From the NCBI RefSeq assembly GCF_009725755.1, contig NZ_WNIJ01000001.1:1-64000 (forward strand): a stretch of 64,000 nt of DNA, given 5' to 3'. Source of the stretch: Bombella sp. ESL0385 (GTDB lineage Bacteria; Pseudomonadota; Alphaproteobacteria; Acetobacterales; Acetobacteraceae). Below are positions 26,898-36,373 of this stretch, piece by piece; the first letter of the stretch is position 1; each line of letters opens with the position of its first letter. The notes below the pieces were generated by a model. The model worked only from the letters and a program-made list of their open reading frames with translations. It did no database searches and was not told the DNA's origin. Both the position numbers and the translations under genes were made by a program.

Positions 26898-27846
26898 TAC
26901 CACAAACAAAAAAACCCAAATCGGCGCGTTTGTGATCCTTGGCAGCGTGCTGCTTATCTTTATCATTATGGCGTTTGGCCATATGCGCTTATTTTCCTCT
27001 ACAAAGGAGGTCGCGCTGGTCTTCCAAAACTCCATCTCTGGTCTCTCTGTCGGTGCCCCTGTAAACTTCCGTGGGGTGAAGGTTGGGTCGGTGAAAAGCA
27101 TCACCCTCCATTTCGACCCACAGGATAAGAAGGCCTATATCCCTGTTATTATCACGTTAGAGCCTAGCCAAATGCATGTTGTCCACGATATGCCGGACCA
27201 TACCCGCATTAGGTTCCAAGAGATGATTGATAATGGGCTACGCGCTGGGTTGAATCTGCAAAGTTTAGTTACTGGGCAGTCCGATATTGAGTTGGATTTT
27301 GATAAATCTGTCCCGGCTGTATTTCATCCTCGGATTACAAATCTACCGGAAATCCCCGTGCGTCTATCAGCTATGGAGAAGCTGAAAAACACATTAGAGC
27401 AGATTCCCATCAAGGATATTAGCGAGCATGCTGATACGGCCATTCTGTCCATCACCGCACTGAGCGACACTCTGCGCCAGAAACTACCGCCCTTGATTGA
27501 TAGCGTCAAAACAACCTCCGACCATGCACAAGATACCGTTCTCGCTGCCACTGAGACCATCAAGGACCTTCATGCGCGCCTTGATGATACCTTGCTGAAG
27601 ATGAACCAGCTCCTTGATGCGGGCACAGGTGAACTTAACCAGCGCGGGAAGGACCTTCATATGACGCTCGTCTCAGCCACTAAGACGCTGGATTCCCTGC
27701 AAGATATCCTCTCCGAACGCTCTGCTGATCGTGCTAATTTGGATGCCGCCCTGCGTGATATTGCTGTCACAGCGGCCTCGCTGCGCGGTTTTGCAAGCGA
27801 TGTAGAACGCAACCCGCAACTCCTACTGATGGGACGCAAGCCATGA
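26890..27846 (+). CDS. MCE-domain lipid-transport protein with long coiled-coil tail
   Basis: A 318-aa MCE protein: one N-terminal transmembrane anchor (IGAFVILGSVLLIFIIMAFG), one MCE domain (about residues 40-140, ISGLSVGAPVNFRGVKVGSV), and a long helical region (about 165-310) predicted to form a coiled coil. It is longer than the MlaD at 17365, closer to PqiB/LetB-like and plant TGD2-like relatives. It probably forms the periplasmic channel for the MlaE/MlaF transporter. It is joined to both neighbours by short overlaps. Confidence 0.88.
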   Translation: MSDTTNKKTQIGAFVILGSVLLIFIIMAFGHMRLFSSTKEVALVFQNSISGLSVGAPVNFRGVKVGSVKSITLHFDPQDKKAYIPVIITLEPSQMHVVHDMPDHTRIRFQEMIDNGLRAGLNLQSLVTGQSDIELDFDKSVPAVFHPRITNLPEIPVRLSAMEKLKNTLEQIPIKDISEHADTAILSITALSDTLRQKLPPLIDSVKTTSDHAQDTVLAATETIKDLHARLDDTLLKMNQLLDAGTGELNQRGKDLHMTLVSATKTLDSLQDILSERSADRANLDAALRDIAVTAASLRGFASDVERNPQLLLMGRKP

Positions 27847-28433
27847 TGTTTCCTTTCCGCCGCACTGCTCTTGCTCTCTTGGGGGGCTGCGCTCTCCTTA
27901 CTGGCTGCGCTTCTCCTGCTTTGCGCCTCTACACATTGGGGATTCCTGCTCATAGTGACGATAAGTCATTTCGGGTTCCCCCTAATGCAACTATCGTGGC
28001 GATTGATCGCGTGGTCATACCCGATTATTTGGACTGCCAAGATATTATCTCCCGTAATGGAGAAGAAATTCGCCGCAGCCAAAACGCCCGCTGGGTTACG
28101 CGCCTTTCCCTTGGGGTGACCGACCTCATCACAAACGAGATCGCCGCAACCCAACCGCATATGCTCTTTACAGATCAACCTTTGATCGAAGCAGCTAATA
28201 TGCGCGTGATGGTTGCGATTTCGGAGTTTGATGTCGATGTGAATCATCACGCCGTATTAAACGCCCATTGGGCGATTGTCCCTCATGATTCAACAAAACC
28301 CATCACACAGAATATTGTCCATCTCTCCGCAGAAGGCCCCGCGAATACTGATGCCGATATCGCAGCCCTGATGCGTAACCTTGTGGTGCAGTTAGCGGAT
28401 CATATTTCTCGCTCTATCCCCACAACACCATAA
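27843..28433 (+). CDS. ABC-type transport auxiliary lipoprotein (PqiC-like)
   Basis: A 196-aa lipoprotein. The signal peptide ends in a good lipobox, LLTGC, near residue 22, so Lgt (encoded at 8219) should acylate it. The remaining domain resembles the ABC transport auxiliary lipoproteins (PqiC/DUF330 type; LRLYTLGIP, IVAIDRVVIPDYLD), which link MCE channels to the outer membrane. It replaces the usual MlaC-type carrier at this locus. It overlaps the MCE gene by 4 bp and is closed by a strong terminator. Confidence 0.85.
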   Translation: MMFPFRRTALALLGGCALLTGCASPALRLYTLGIPAHSDDKSFRVPPNATIVAIDRVVIPDYLDCQDIISRNGEEIRRSQNARWVTRLSLGVTDLITNEIAATQPHMLFTDQPLIEAANMRVMVAISEFDVDVNHHAVLNAHWAIVPHDSTKPITQNIVHLSAEGPANTDADIAALMRNLVVQLADHISRSIPTTP

Positions 28434-28442
28434 TAGTTTTAT

Positions 28443-28497
28443 CCCCCCTTCTCATGCGTGCTTTGCCCATATGCACAATATAAGAAGGGGGGTTTTT
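28443..28497 (+). terminator. Rho-independent terminator of the MCE operon
   Basis: A perfect 10-bp stem (ccccccttct 28443-28452 with agaagggggg 28483-28492) is followed by five T residues on the plus strand, 10 bp after the stop codon of the lipoprotein gene. The loop is long at 30 nt. Confidence 0.75.
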
Positions 28498-28544
28498 ACA
28501 CCCTGATATCCTCTTAAACACACAGCTTTTAAAGGGGGAAATCA

Positions 28545-28620
28545 TGGTGGAGCTAAGGGGATTCGAACCCCTGGCCTCCTCATTGCGAACGAGGCGCTCT
28601 CCCAACTGAGCTATAGCCCC
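28545..28620 (-). tRNA. tRNA-Ala (anticodon CGC)
   Basis: On the minus strand the acceptor GGGGCTA pairs with TAGCTCC and contains the alanine identity pair G3-U70. The anticodon stem CCTCG/TGAGG encloses TTCGCAA, anticodon CGC (28585-28587 on the plus strand). The T arm is AGGGG-TTCGAAT-CCCCT, with discriminator A and an encoded CCA. It reads GCG codons. Confidence 0.95.
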
Positions 28621-28793
28621 ATGATGTCTGCCCTATAAACACCATGTAGGCTCTTACCTGTCAAGGTAAAAGCGTATAAATAAGCCACACGGTTATAGAA
28701 ACCCCGCCTTTCATTCGCTTTCATATCGTCAGACTTAGCAAAGCCTGCTACATAGGGGATTATACCTAATTCGTATCAGGGACATCACCTTTT

Positions 28794-29117
28794 ATGACTG
28801 CTGCTAATCTTTATATGTTTATCGTCAATCTTATTTTGATGGTGCTGGATATTTATACATGGATCATCCTTGCTTATTGCTTCGCCACAATGGCCATCAA
28901 CTTTGACGTTATTGACCCCCGCTCCAACCGATTTATACAAGCCCTTACCGAGATGCTTGCACGTTTGGTGGAGCCTGTATTACAACCCATTCGTAATATC
29001 CTCCCCCCTACAGGGATAATGGATTTCTCACCGTTAGTGCTATTACTTACTATCCAATATGCTCCCCACTTTATCTTTAAAACGATCTTCAAATTAGTAT
29101 TCTTAACACATGCCTAA
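28794..29117 (+). CDS. YggT family membrane protein
   Basis: A 107-aa protein with two hydrophobic regions (residues 8-35 and 70-100) and the conserved middle RFIQALTEMLARLVEPVLQPIRNILPP, which defines the YggT (CCB3/YlmG) family. Relatives are linked to cell division, osmotic tolerance or cytochrome assembly, depending on the organism. The role here is not known. It stands alone, divergent from the tRNA-Ala gene. Confidence 0.88.
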   Translation: MTAANLYMFIVNLILMVLDIYTWIILAYCFATMAINFDVIDPRSNRFIQALTEMLARLVEPVLQPIRNILPPTGIMDFSPLVLLLTIQYAPHFIFKTIFKLVFLTHA

Positions 29118-29127
29118 TACAAAAAAC

Positions 29128-29155
29128 CCCTCGTCCCTTTAAAGGGACGAGGGGA
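29128..29155 (-). terminator. Rho-independent terminator of the outer-membrane protein gene
   Basis: A 14-bp perfect inverted repeat (cccctcgtcccttt / aaagggacgagggg). On the minus strand it is followed by six T residues, so it serves the gene ending at 29184. The plus side lacks a T run, so the yggT transcript may not stop here efficiently. Confidence 0.8.
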
Positions 29156-29183
29156 AAAAAGCCCGCTCTAACAAACTTAGCTC

Positions 29184-30317
29184 TTAGAAGACGGCGAACA
29201 CCGCAACCTGTGGGGAAATAGAACGAGACGTATTATGCCCTGCCACCGGTAAAATCACACCAACGATTCCCCCGATGCTTGACGTCCAGTTATATTCAAT
29301 ACCCGGGCCTACGTTAAATGCACCGGACCAACCTGTCCGATAATGGATATTTTTATTCGTATAACGGTTATATCCATTTACCGAATTAGACGTGGACCAA
29401 ACATGGTAAAGGTCTAAAGCAAAGACCCATTTTTTTGTAATCCCCAGCTCTACAGAGCCACCTTCATTCCCATATGGGCCAGCATGGCCGCGGCCTGTAA
29501 AGCCTTTCTCTGTCCCATAGCTCGTAATGTTCCGCAATTTTGTACTGGCCACGGGGTGACGCACCTGCGCCCAAAGACGCACACGCATCGCATGCTTAAA
29601 GAAGGGGAGCGCAAACTGGCTATGCACACCGTAACGCAACGCCCAAACACCTTGCCCCACACCCTCTGATGCATTGGAGAGGTTTTTATAATCCCCTGTT
29701 GGAGTATTCACACCAAAATAAAGCGTGATAGATGGCGTATAATGTGGCGTTAAACGGTACTGAAACTCCACCGGCAGGTCATTAAACTTCAAACCGGAAT
29801 GTTTCTGGTGGTCACCCCAGCTATAGCTATAAGTCGGCAATAAATAGAGCGACAGATGGTCGGTAATCCCGTATTTTGCCAAGGAGAACTGACTAATAGA
29901 GTGCTGTCCCCCCGCCCCTTTGCGGGTATTTAAGTGACCATTGGAATCAAACGCACCAGCAGGCAAACCAGCCGCCACATACGGCTCCACCGCAATCATC
30001 CCCGGGGCAGGCAAAGCGGGAGAAGGGGAGTAAAGCGAGCCCGTATACCACTGCTCTGGCAATGGTTTAGAGGCTGGTTTTTCAGCAACCTGCACAACGG
30101 GCGGCTTGGGCGTTGCGGCTTGTGTCGCCACTGTAGGCGTTGATGTTGACGCTGTTTTGTCTGCTTTTTTAACAGACTTCACCTTCGCTTTATCATCAGA
30201 CATGGTGCTAACACTATTAGTCCCCGCTGCATCTGCAGCATAGAGTTGCGCAGTGGCACCATAGGTACCTGCAACGAGGCTGGAGAGAAGGGCTGCGTAA
30301 CGCACGGACTTCTTCAT
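29184..30317 (-). CDS. Putative outer-membrane beta-barrel protein (transporter/porin-like)
   Basis: A 377-aa protein with a signal peptide (cleavage near AQLYAADA, residue 29). A Lys/Thr/Pro-rich linker follows (about 40-90), then a region of alternating hydrophobic strands with many Tyr, Trp and Gly up to a terminal Phe (VAVFAVF). That is the pattern of a beta-barrel ending in an outer-membrane insertion signal. It recalls the MetA-pathway/phenol-degradation outer-membrane family (PF13557), though I am not sure. It has its own terminator and no operon partner, so nothing points to its substrate. Confidence 0.6.
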   Translation of the reverse strand: MKKSVRYAALLSSLVAGTYGATAQLYAADAAGTNSVSTMSDDKAKVKSVKKADKTASTSTPTVATQAATPKPPVVQVAEKPASKPLPEQWYTGSLYSPSPALPAPGMIAVEPYVAAGLPAGAFDSNGHLNTRKGAGGQHSISQFSLAKYGITDHLSLYLLPTYSYSWGDHQKHSGLKFNDLPVEFQYRLTPHYTPSITLYFGVNTPTGDYKNLSNASEGVGQGVWALRYGVHSQFALPFFKHAMRVRLWAQVRHPVASTKLRNITSYGTEKGFTGRGHAGPYGNEGGSVELGITKKWVFALDLYHVWSTSNSVNGYNRYTNKNIHYRTGWSGAFNVGPGIEYNWTSSIGGIVGVILPVAGHNTSRSISPQVAVFAVF

Positions 30318-30494
30318 AGCGATGCACCATCAAAAATTGTTGATGCGAAAACATTACGACAGCAAAAAGATACTTTGCAATAGTGTAATGAGAAATATTT
30401 ATATCTGAAACATATTCCATTTGTTTTATCTATGCCCCCTTAAAAAGAAGAGCACACAGAATAACACACCGTAATATACTGTTTTTAAAAGATT

Positions 30495-31982
30495 CTAAGT
30501 GGCCGTCCCGCCGATGGTCAGCCCGCTCACTTTTATCATCGGCTGCCCCACACCAACAGGCACACCCTGCCCCGCCTTACCGCATGTTCCTATACCGGGG
30601 TCTAATGCCATCTCTGGCCCAATCATGCTGATTTGCTGCATGACATCGGCACCACTACCAATCAAAGTAGCACCACGCACAGGGGCTGTAATGCGCCCCT
30701 CCTCAATCATATAAGCCTCTGATGCCGCAAAGACGAACTTGCCGGAGGTAATATCAACCTGCCCACCGCCAAAATTACGCGCATAAAGCCCTCTTTTAGT
30801 GGAGCGAATCATCTCCTCCTCCGAGGCCTGACCGCCTGCCATGATGGTGTTGGTCATACGCGGCATAGGCGCATGCGCATAAGATTGACGCCGCCCATTG
30901 CCCGTCGGGGCAACACCCGTCAAACGAGCATTAAGCCGATCCTGCATATAACCTTGCAGAATACCATCCTCAATCAACATAGTGCGCCTTGTCGGGGTGC
31001 CTTCATCATCCATCATTAACGACCCCCGGCGTTCTGGCAATGTCCCATCATCCAACACCGTAACGCCTGGCGCGGCAATGCGCTGGCCCACACAGCCGGA
31101 GAAAACGGATGTCCCTTTCCGGTTGAAATCCCCTTCCAACCCATGGCCTACGGCCTCATGCAACAAAATACCGGGCCAGCCCGCCCCTAACACTACGGGC
31201 ATCTCCCCCGCTGGGGCTGCAACGGCCTCCAGATTCACCAAAGCCTCCCGCAAGGCTTCTTGCGTCATCGCTTGCCAACAAGATGGTGCCATCAAACGGG
31301 CCAGTGCATAACGGCCACCTTGGCCCATACGCCCACTTTCTCGCCGTCCTCCTTGCTCCACCATCACAGAAATATCCAACCGCACAAGCGGGCGAATATC
31401 CACCAGCGGACCAGTCTCCCCACGGCACAAAGCCTCAGGACGAAGAATCCGTACGACCTGCCATTGCGTGTTCAATGTGGCATTGACCTGCACGACCCGG
31501 CCATCTAGCCCACGGCCATACGCGTCAATCTCGCGCAATAAATCCGCCCGCTGGGCAAAGCGGCTCCCCTCTAGCGGATGTGTCCCGCTATACAGGGCTA
31601 TTGCATGCCATCTATCCGCCCCTGATACAGTGCCTTGCGGAGCAGAGTTGGTAGGTAGTAACGCCGCAACCTCTATATGACGGAACCCTTCTGCCGCGCG
31701 TTGTAATGAATCCATCCCCAAAAGGTCCGAGTGGGAAAAAAGGGTCTGACTCCCCACAACGCCACGCAACCCAAAGCCTGAGGACTGATTGAAACTAACA
31801 GTCCGTAGCAGGCCATTCTCCAGCCCAAGCGTTTCATCCTCACGATATTCGAGGAACAATTCCCCATCATCCATGCTGGCAAGACTATGGGTGAGTTGTT
31901 TGTTCACGTCATCGTGATTCCATGAAGAACCATCATGAAAAAACAAAGTGTCGGATATTTGTAGGGGTGAGATGATAGACAT
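30495..31982 (-). CDS. tldD: Metalloprotease TldD
   Basis: TldD works with PmbA (TldE) as a zinc protease that degrades unfolded peptides and processes some ribosomal peptides. The catalytic HEAVGHGLEGD motif is present (HExxxH). The protein is 495 aa, the family's usual length, and starts at the ATG at 31982 just after a GTG in frame at 31988. GRRQSYAHAPMPRMTNT and the C-terminal GTCGKAGQGVPVGVGQP are hallmarks. The pmbA partner is not in the window. Confidence 0.93.
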   Translation of the reverse strand: MSIISPLQISDTLFFHDGSSWNHDDVNKQLTHSLASMDDGELFLEYREDETLGLENGLLRTVSFNQSSGFGLRGVVGSQTLFSHSDLLGMDSLQRAAEGFRHIEVAALLPTNSAPQGTVSGADRWHAIALYSGTHPLEGSRFAQRADLLREIDAYGRGLDGRVVQVNATLNTQWQVVRILRPEALCRGETGPLVDIRPLVRLDISVMVEQGGRRESGRMGQGGRYALARLMAPSCWQAMTQEALREALVNLEAVAAPAGEMPVVLGAGWPGILLHEAVGHGLEGDFNRKGTSVFSGCVGQRIAAPGVTVLDDGTLPERRGSLMMDDEGTPTRRTMLIEDGILQGYMQDRLNARLTGVAPTGNGRRQSYAHAPMPRMTNTIMAGGQASEEEMIRSTKRGLYARNFGGGQVDITSGKFVFAASEAYMIEEGRITAPVRGATLIGSGADVMQQISMIGPEMALDPGIGTCGKAGQGVPVGVGQPMIKVSGLTIGGTAT

Positions 31983-32140
31983 GACCACCAGATGGGCTTT
32001 TTAGCCCGAAAATGCAAATCCTATCAGAAAAAGGAGCCAACTCGTCTTATAAAAGGAAGTTTATGTGCAAGCACTCGACAGATGGCTCATTGTCCCGTAA
32101 TCGTTTTGGTATCAGTCCAAAATATGCGAGGCACGCAGCC

Positions 32141-33601
32141 ATGGCAAAAAAATCAGCATCTACTCCTTCTGCACAACGCCCTTCCCCTCAAAAAGCCGCT
32201 ATCCAGCGCGTTTTTGAGTTGATTGAGGAGCATGGCATTGAATTTGTCGATCTCCGCTTTACCGACACAAAGGGCAAATGGCAGCACACCACGCAGACTG
32301 TCCGCACCATTGAAGAAGATACATTTACAGATGGCTTCATGTTTGATGGCTCCTCCATCCAAGGGTGGAAGGCCATCAATGAGTCCGACATGGTCCTCCT
32401 CCCTGACCCTGAGACCGCTGTGGTGGACCCTTTCTCTGCCCGCCCTCAGCTCATTCTCATCTGCGATATTATCGACCCTAAAACCAACGGCTATTACAAC
32501 CGCGACCCACGCGCGACAGCAAAACAAGCGGAAGAATACCTCAAAAAAAGCGGCCTTGGGGATACCGCCTTCTTTGGCCCGGAGGCAGAGTTCTTCATCT
32601 TTGATAGTGTCCGCTTTGGTACGGGGGAGAATTACGGCTCCTACCACCTCGACAGCATCGAGGGGCCAGAAGCTTCCATGAAAGATTATCCTGAAGGGAA
32701 TATGGGCCATCGCCCTGCCCGTAAAGGCGGTTATTTCCCTGTTCCGCCTGTGGATAATGAGAGCGACCTGCGCGCCGAAATGCTCGCTACAATGGGTGAG
32801 ATGGGCTTACCGATTGAAAAGCATCATCACGAAGTCGCCCGCAGCCAGCATGAATTAGGCACGGCTTTTGCAACGCTTGTTAAATCTGCTGACTTTATGC
32901 AGATTTACAAATATTGCGTGCATAATGTGGCTCATTCCTACGGCAAAACAGCAACCTTTATGCCAAAGCCTATCTATGGTGATAACGGCACAGGTATGCA
33001 TGTTCATCAATCCGTTTGGAAAGATGGTAAGCCGCTTTTTGCTGGTAACCGCTATGCTGACCTCTCTGATGAAGCTTTGTATTACATCGGTGGGATTATC
33101 AAACATGCCAAGGCTCTTAATGCCTTTACCAATCCTTCCACCAACTCTTACAAGCGCCTGATCCCGGGCTTTGAGGCCCCTGTGCTGCTGGCTTATTCCT
33201 CTGCTAACCGTTCGGCTTCTTGTCGTATCCCTTATGCGACAAGCCCCAAAGCAAAACGTGTGGAGGTTCGCTTCCCCGACCCAACAGCGAACCCTTACCT
33301 CGCCTTTAGTGCCATGCTGATGGCAGGCTTGGATGGTATCCGCAATAAAATCCATCCGGGTGAAGCGATGGATAAAGACCTCTACGAGCTTCCCCCTGAG
33401 GAGCTGAACATGATCCCAACGGTCTGCGGCTCCCTGCGTGAAGCTTTGGAAGCCTTGAAGACCGACCACGCCTTCTTGCTGGAAGGGGATGTCTTCACCA
33501 AAGATCAGATTGAGAGCTACATCACCCTCAAGATGCAAGATGTGTATCGCTTTGAGCATACACCTCACCCTGTTGAGTTTGAGATGTATTACTCCGTCTA
33601 A
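32141..33601 (+). CDS. glnA: Glutamine synthetase type I
   Basis: GlnA makes glutamine from glutamate, ammonia and ATP. Family marks are [38 protein letters not shown], the [10 protein letters not shown] segment, [15 protein letters not shown] and the end [11 protein letters not shown]. The Tyr in DLYELPPEE is the likely adenylylation site, so GlnE control is expected. The frame is open upstream to 32012. An ATG at 32063 has a better ribosome binding site (AAAGGAAG), which would add 26 residues; the ATG at 32141 gives the usual length (486 aa). No partner glnB is adjacent. Confidence 0.93.
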   Translation: MAKKSASTPSAQRPSPQKAAIQRVFELIEEHGIEFVDLRFTDTKGKWQHTTQTVRTIEEDTFTDGFMFDGSSIQGWKAINESDMVLLPDPETAVVDPFSARPQLILICDIIDPKTNGYYNRDPRATAKQAEEYLKKSGLGDTAFFGPEAEFFIFDSVRFGTGENYGSYHLDSIEGPEASMKDYPEGNMGHRPARKGGYFPVPPVDNESDLRAEMLATMGEMGLPIEKHHHEVARSQHELGTAFATLVKSADFMQIYKYCVHNVAHSYGKTATFMPKPIYGDNGTGMHVHQSVWKDGKPLFAGNRYADLSDEALYYIGGIIKHAKALNAFTNPSTNSYKRLIPGFEAPVLLAYSSANRSASCRIPYATSPKAKRVEVRFPDPTANPYLAFSAMLMAGLDGIRNKIHPGEAMDKDLYELPPEELNMIPTVCGSLREALEALKTDHAFLLEGDVFTKDQIESYITLKMQDVYRFEHTPHPVEFEMYYSV

Positions 33602-33650
33602 TATAACGAACGTACTGCTCTGCCACCTCTGGCAGAGCAAGCTCATAAAA

Positions 33651-33685
33651 AACCGCCCGCTCTATAACAGAACGGGCGGTTTTTA
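33651..33685. terminator. Bidirectional terminator between glnA and the ROK kinase gene
   Basis: A 9-bp stem (aaccgcccg 33651-33659 with cgggcggtt 33673-33681) has T runs on both outer sides: ttttta on plus and tttttt on minus. It separates convergent genes. A second hairpin, gctctgcc/ggcagagc at 33617-33638, lies closer to glnA but has no T run. Confidence 0.85.
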
Positions 33686-33717
33686 TAAAATGACGCTGGT
33701 ACGTTTAGTCCGACTTA

Positions 33718-34671
33718 CTATGTATGCGTCACGCCACTCTCACTCACATCCCACAGCCATGCCGCACCGCGCACGCCAGAGCTATCACCATGGCGGTTCT
33801 GCACAATTGGGGTTGTGCAAGGTGACGTAATAACATGACGCGGCAGCAATTTCGGCACACGCTCATAAATGCAGGCTAAGTTAGACACCCCACCACCCAA
33901 CACAATTACATCTGGGTCTAGGAAGTTCACAGCCTGTGCACAGGCCCGCGCAAAACGGTCCATATAGAGGTCTAATGCGCGAATCGCGGCCTCATCACCA
34001 TTACGCGCGGCTTCCTCAATCCCATTAGGGGAGCGATTGCCTTCGCCTTTCCACTCCGCCCCAAGGACCGGGCCACAAAGATAACGCTCCTGACACCCCT
34101 CATTCCCGCAGAAGCATTTCCGCATCGGGAAATCTTCTTGCTTAGCCCATGGCAGAGGAATATGGCCCCATTCCCCAGCAATATGATGCCGCCCGGGGAG
34201 AATACGGCCATTAGCAACAATGCCCCCACCCATGCCGGTGCCAATAATTACACCCAGCACTGTAGCATAGCCTTCTCCCGCGCCATCGGCCGCTTCGGAA
34301 AGGGCAAAACAATTCGCATCATTTTCCACCCGCACAGGGCGGCCAAGGCTTTCCTCCACATCCCGCTTAAAGGGATGGTTGTTCAGCCATGTTGCGTTGG
34401 AGTTCCGCACAAGCCCTGTCTCTGGGGACATCGAGCCGGGGATACCAATGCCCAACGTGGAGGTTAGTTGCGTCCCCGTAATACGATGAGCAGGAACACA
34501 ACCAATCTGCTCATCCGCTTTACGAACTAAATCCCGGATGGCCTCAATGGCCTTATCATAGACGCCGGGATTAGGAATACGCTCGCGCAATACCTCCTGC
34601 CCTTTGCGGTCCAACGCCAGGATCTCGATTTTCGTGCCACCAAAATCAATGCCCAAACGATAATCAGCCAT
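33718..34671 (-). CDS. ROK family sugar kinase (fructokinase/glucokinase-like)
   Basis: A 317-aa ROK protein. The phosphate-binding motif is LGIDFGGTKIEILAL at the N-terminus, followed by ENDANCFALSEA and GTGMGGGIV. The ROK zinc motif CFCGNEGCQE lies near residue 185. There is no N-terminal DNA-binding domain, so it is a kinase rather than a NagC-type regulator. The GHIPLPW segment favours a fructose, mannose or glucose substrate without fixing it. The ATG at 34671 has AAGGAG 8 bp upstream; the frame extends to 34749. Confidence 0.88.
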   Translation of the reverse strand: MADYRLGIDFGGTKIEILALDRKGQEVLRERIPNPGVYDKAIEAIRDLVRKADEQIGCVPAHRITGTQLTSTLGIGIPGSMSPETGLVRNSNATWLNNHPFKRDVEESLGRPVRVENDANCFALSEAADGAGEGYATVLGVIIGTGMGGGIVANGRILPGRHHIAGEWGHIPLPWAKQEDFPMRKCFCGNEGCQERYLCGPVLGAEWKGEGNRSPNGIEEAARNGDEAAIRALDLYMDRFARACAQAVNFLDPDVIVLGGGVSNLACIYERVPKLLPRHVITSPCTTPIVQNRHGDSSGVRGAAWLWDVSESGVTHT

Positions 34672-34696
34672 TAAGTTACACTCCTTATTCTGCCGT

Positions 34697-34999
34697 TTAT
34701 GCGGCGGGATGCAGCGGTACTTGGCGGATGACTTCCAGCTCTGCACCATGTTCCTTAGCGAAAGCCGCTAACACGCCGAAATGCTCTGTCGCGAGATGCG
34801 CCTCGAAGCCTTCTTGGCTGGCCCAAATCTCGCTCACAGTAAAGCGACCTTCATTCTCAGCATCACGCGCAATTTCGTAACGCTTGCAGGCTTTCTCTTG
34901 CAGGGAGTGCTTCGCACATTCCTGCACAACTTTTTCCAGATCTGCCGCTTTGCCCTTATCAATTGTCGCTAATGCCAGAATATGAACAGCCTCGCTCAT
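34697..34999 (-). CDS. Antibiotic biosynthesis monooxygenase (ABM) domain protein
   Basis: A 100-aa single-domain protein with the dimeric alpha-beta ferredoxin-like ABM fold: VHILALATIDKGKAADLEKV at the start, RFTVSEIWASQEGFEAHL in the middle. Relatives include the YgiN quinol monooxygenase and LsrG. The reaction here is unknown. It precedes the ROK kinase by 25 bp on the same strand, probably as one transcript. The His in FEAHLATEHF is typical of the group. Confidence 0.82.
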   Translation of the reverse strand: MSEAVHILALATIDKGKAADLEKVVQECAKHSLQEKACKRYEIARDAENEGRFTVSEIWASQEGFEAHLATEHFGVLAAFAKEHGAELEVIRQVPLHPAA

Positions 35000-35163
35000 A
35001 CCACATCTCCTTAACCATCTTATAAACTCCCAAGCCGGATGCTTAGGGCCGCAGCAGGGCCGGAGAGACCCCTCCCCGCCTGCTATTGCCGAGCCTCACC
35101 CAAAAAAGGCATGGCGTAAAGCCCTATTAAGGAAAAGGAGCTAGATTTAATACGGCTAGAGGG

Positions 35164-36306
35164 TCACCGCTCCGCAAGGGGGACAAAAGGCAGAGCCGCC
35201 ACTGTGATAGGCTGCATGGTACCATCATCCATTTTGGCAAAAATCTGACTACCCACCTCAACATGAGCCGGTGTGACATAGCCCATGCCAATCATGACCC
35301 GTAATGTCGGGCTTAAACAGCTTGAGGTAACACGGCCAATACGATCCTGCCCTTCAGCATCAGAGAAAATCTCCGCCCCATTAGGGAGGGATGTTTCATC
35401 ACTCGGCTTTAACCCTACGCGCTGGCGATAAATCCCATGCTCTAATTGCCCTGCGATAGTCTCCGCACCGGGGTAGCCTCCTGCGCGCTCACCACCGGGC
35501 CTACGACATTGTGCAATATTATTGGCAAGTGCGGCCTCTACCGGAGAGGTCGTTTTATCAATATCCGTCCCATAGAGGCATAACCCTGCCTCCAAACGTA
35601 ACGTATTACGCGCCAGCATACCGGCAGGCTCTAGCTCTGGATGCTCCAAAAGACGGCGTGCAAAAGCTTCTGCGAGATTTGCTGGCAGACAAATATCAAA
35701 CCCATCCATCCCCGTATAGCCAAAGCGCGCAACCGTAATGGTCCCATTTTCCCACGGCATATCATGGCAATCACGATACTTCATGGCAGTAATGGCACTT
35801 ACCCCTAGAACAGCCCCCAACACATCTGCTGCTTTTGGGCCTTGTAGGCTCACCATCGCCCGGTCGAACTCACGGCTTACTTTGCAATCCTCACCAAGGG
35901 CATTCTCAATATAATCCGCATTGCTTTCACGATTGCGCCCATTGAGGATGAGTAAAAAATCATCCTCTTGCCGGGAGATAACAAGGTCATCTCGGATGCC
36001 GCCTTGGTCTGTTGTGAGGAGACCATAGAGCATCCGGCCTTTTTCCATCCCTATAACATTGGTTGGCAAAAGCTGCTCTAAGGCCTCAGCCACAATGGCG
36101 AGATTCCCCTCCTTAGAGCGCACACGCAACTGCCCCAAAAAGGAAATATCAAACAAACTAGCCTGTTTGCGCGTATGGAGGTGCTCTACCTCAGCCCCGG
36201 AGGGATATTGTGCTGGCAATTCGTACCCATCAAACCCATCCATCTGAGCTTTAAGCTCCTCATGGAGTGCCCGAAGGGGGCTAGGTTGTATTGTCTCATC
36301 CATCAT
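35164..36306 (-). CDS. gcvT: Aminomethyltransferase, glycine cleavage T protein
   Basis: GcvT transfers the aminomethyl carbon from lipoyl-GcvH to tetrahydrofolate, giving 5,10-methylene-THF. The 380-aa product has QASLFDISFLGQLRV, LLTTDQGGIRDDLVI, YTGMDGFDICLPA and a terminal domain with IGMGYVTPAHVEVG. I start it at the paired ATGs at 36303-36306; the frame is open to 36420 but that part would overlap panB. No gcvH or gcvP is near. It follows panB, which consumes the same one-carbon donor. Confidence 0.9.
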   Translation of the reverse strand: MMDETIQPSPLRALHEELKAQMDGFDGYELPAQYPSGAEVEHLHTRKQASLFDISFLGQLRVRSKEGNLAIVAEALEQLLPTNVIGMEKGRMLYGLLTTDQGGIRDDLVISRQEDDFLLILNGRNRESNADYIENALGEDCKVSREFDRAMVSLQGPKAADVLGAVLGVSAITAMKYRDCHDMPWENGTITVARFGYTGMDGFDICLPANLAEAFARRLLEHPELEPAGMLARNTLRLEAGLCLYGTDIDKTTSPVEAALANNIAQCRRPGGERAGGYPGAETIAGQLEHGIYRQRVGLKPSDETSLPNGAEIFSDAEGQDRIGRVTSSCLSPTLRVMIGMGYVTPAHVEVGSQIFAKMDDGTMQPITVAALPFVPLAER

Positions 36307-36373
36307 GTCTATCTTTATTCCTGCAAGACAGGGAAAAGCGGCACTTTGCCAGCTTCCCCCCTCTCTGACAATC

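Noticed and set aside
32855-33646. 263-codon open frame antisense to glnA
   Set aside because: Shadow of the glutamine synthetase gene, without domain features.
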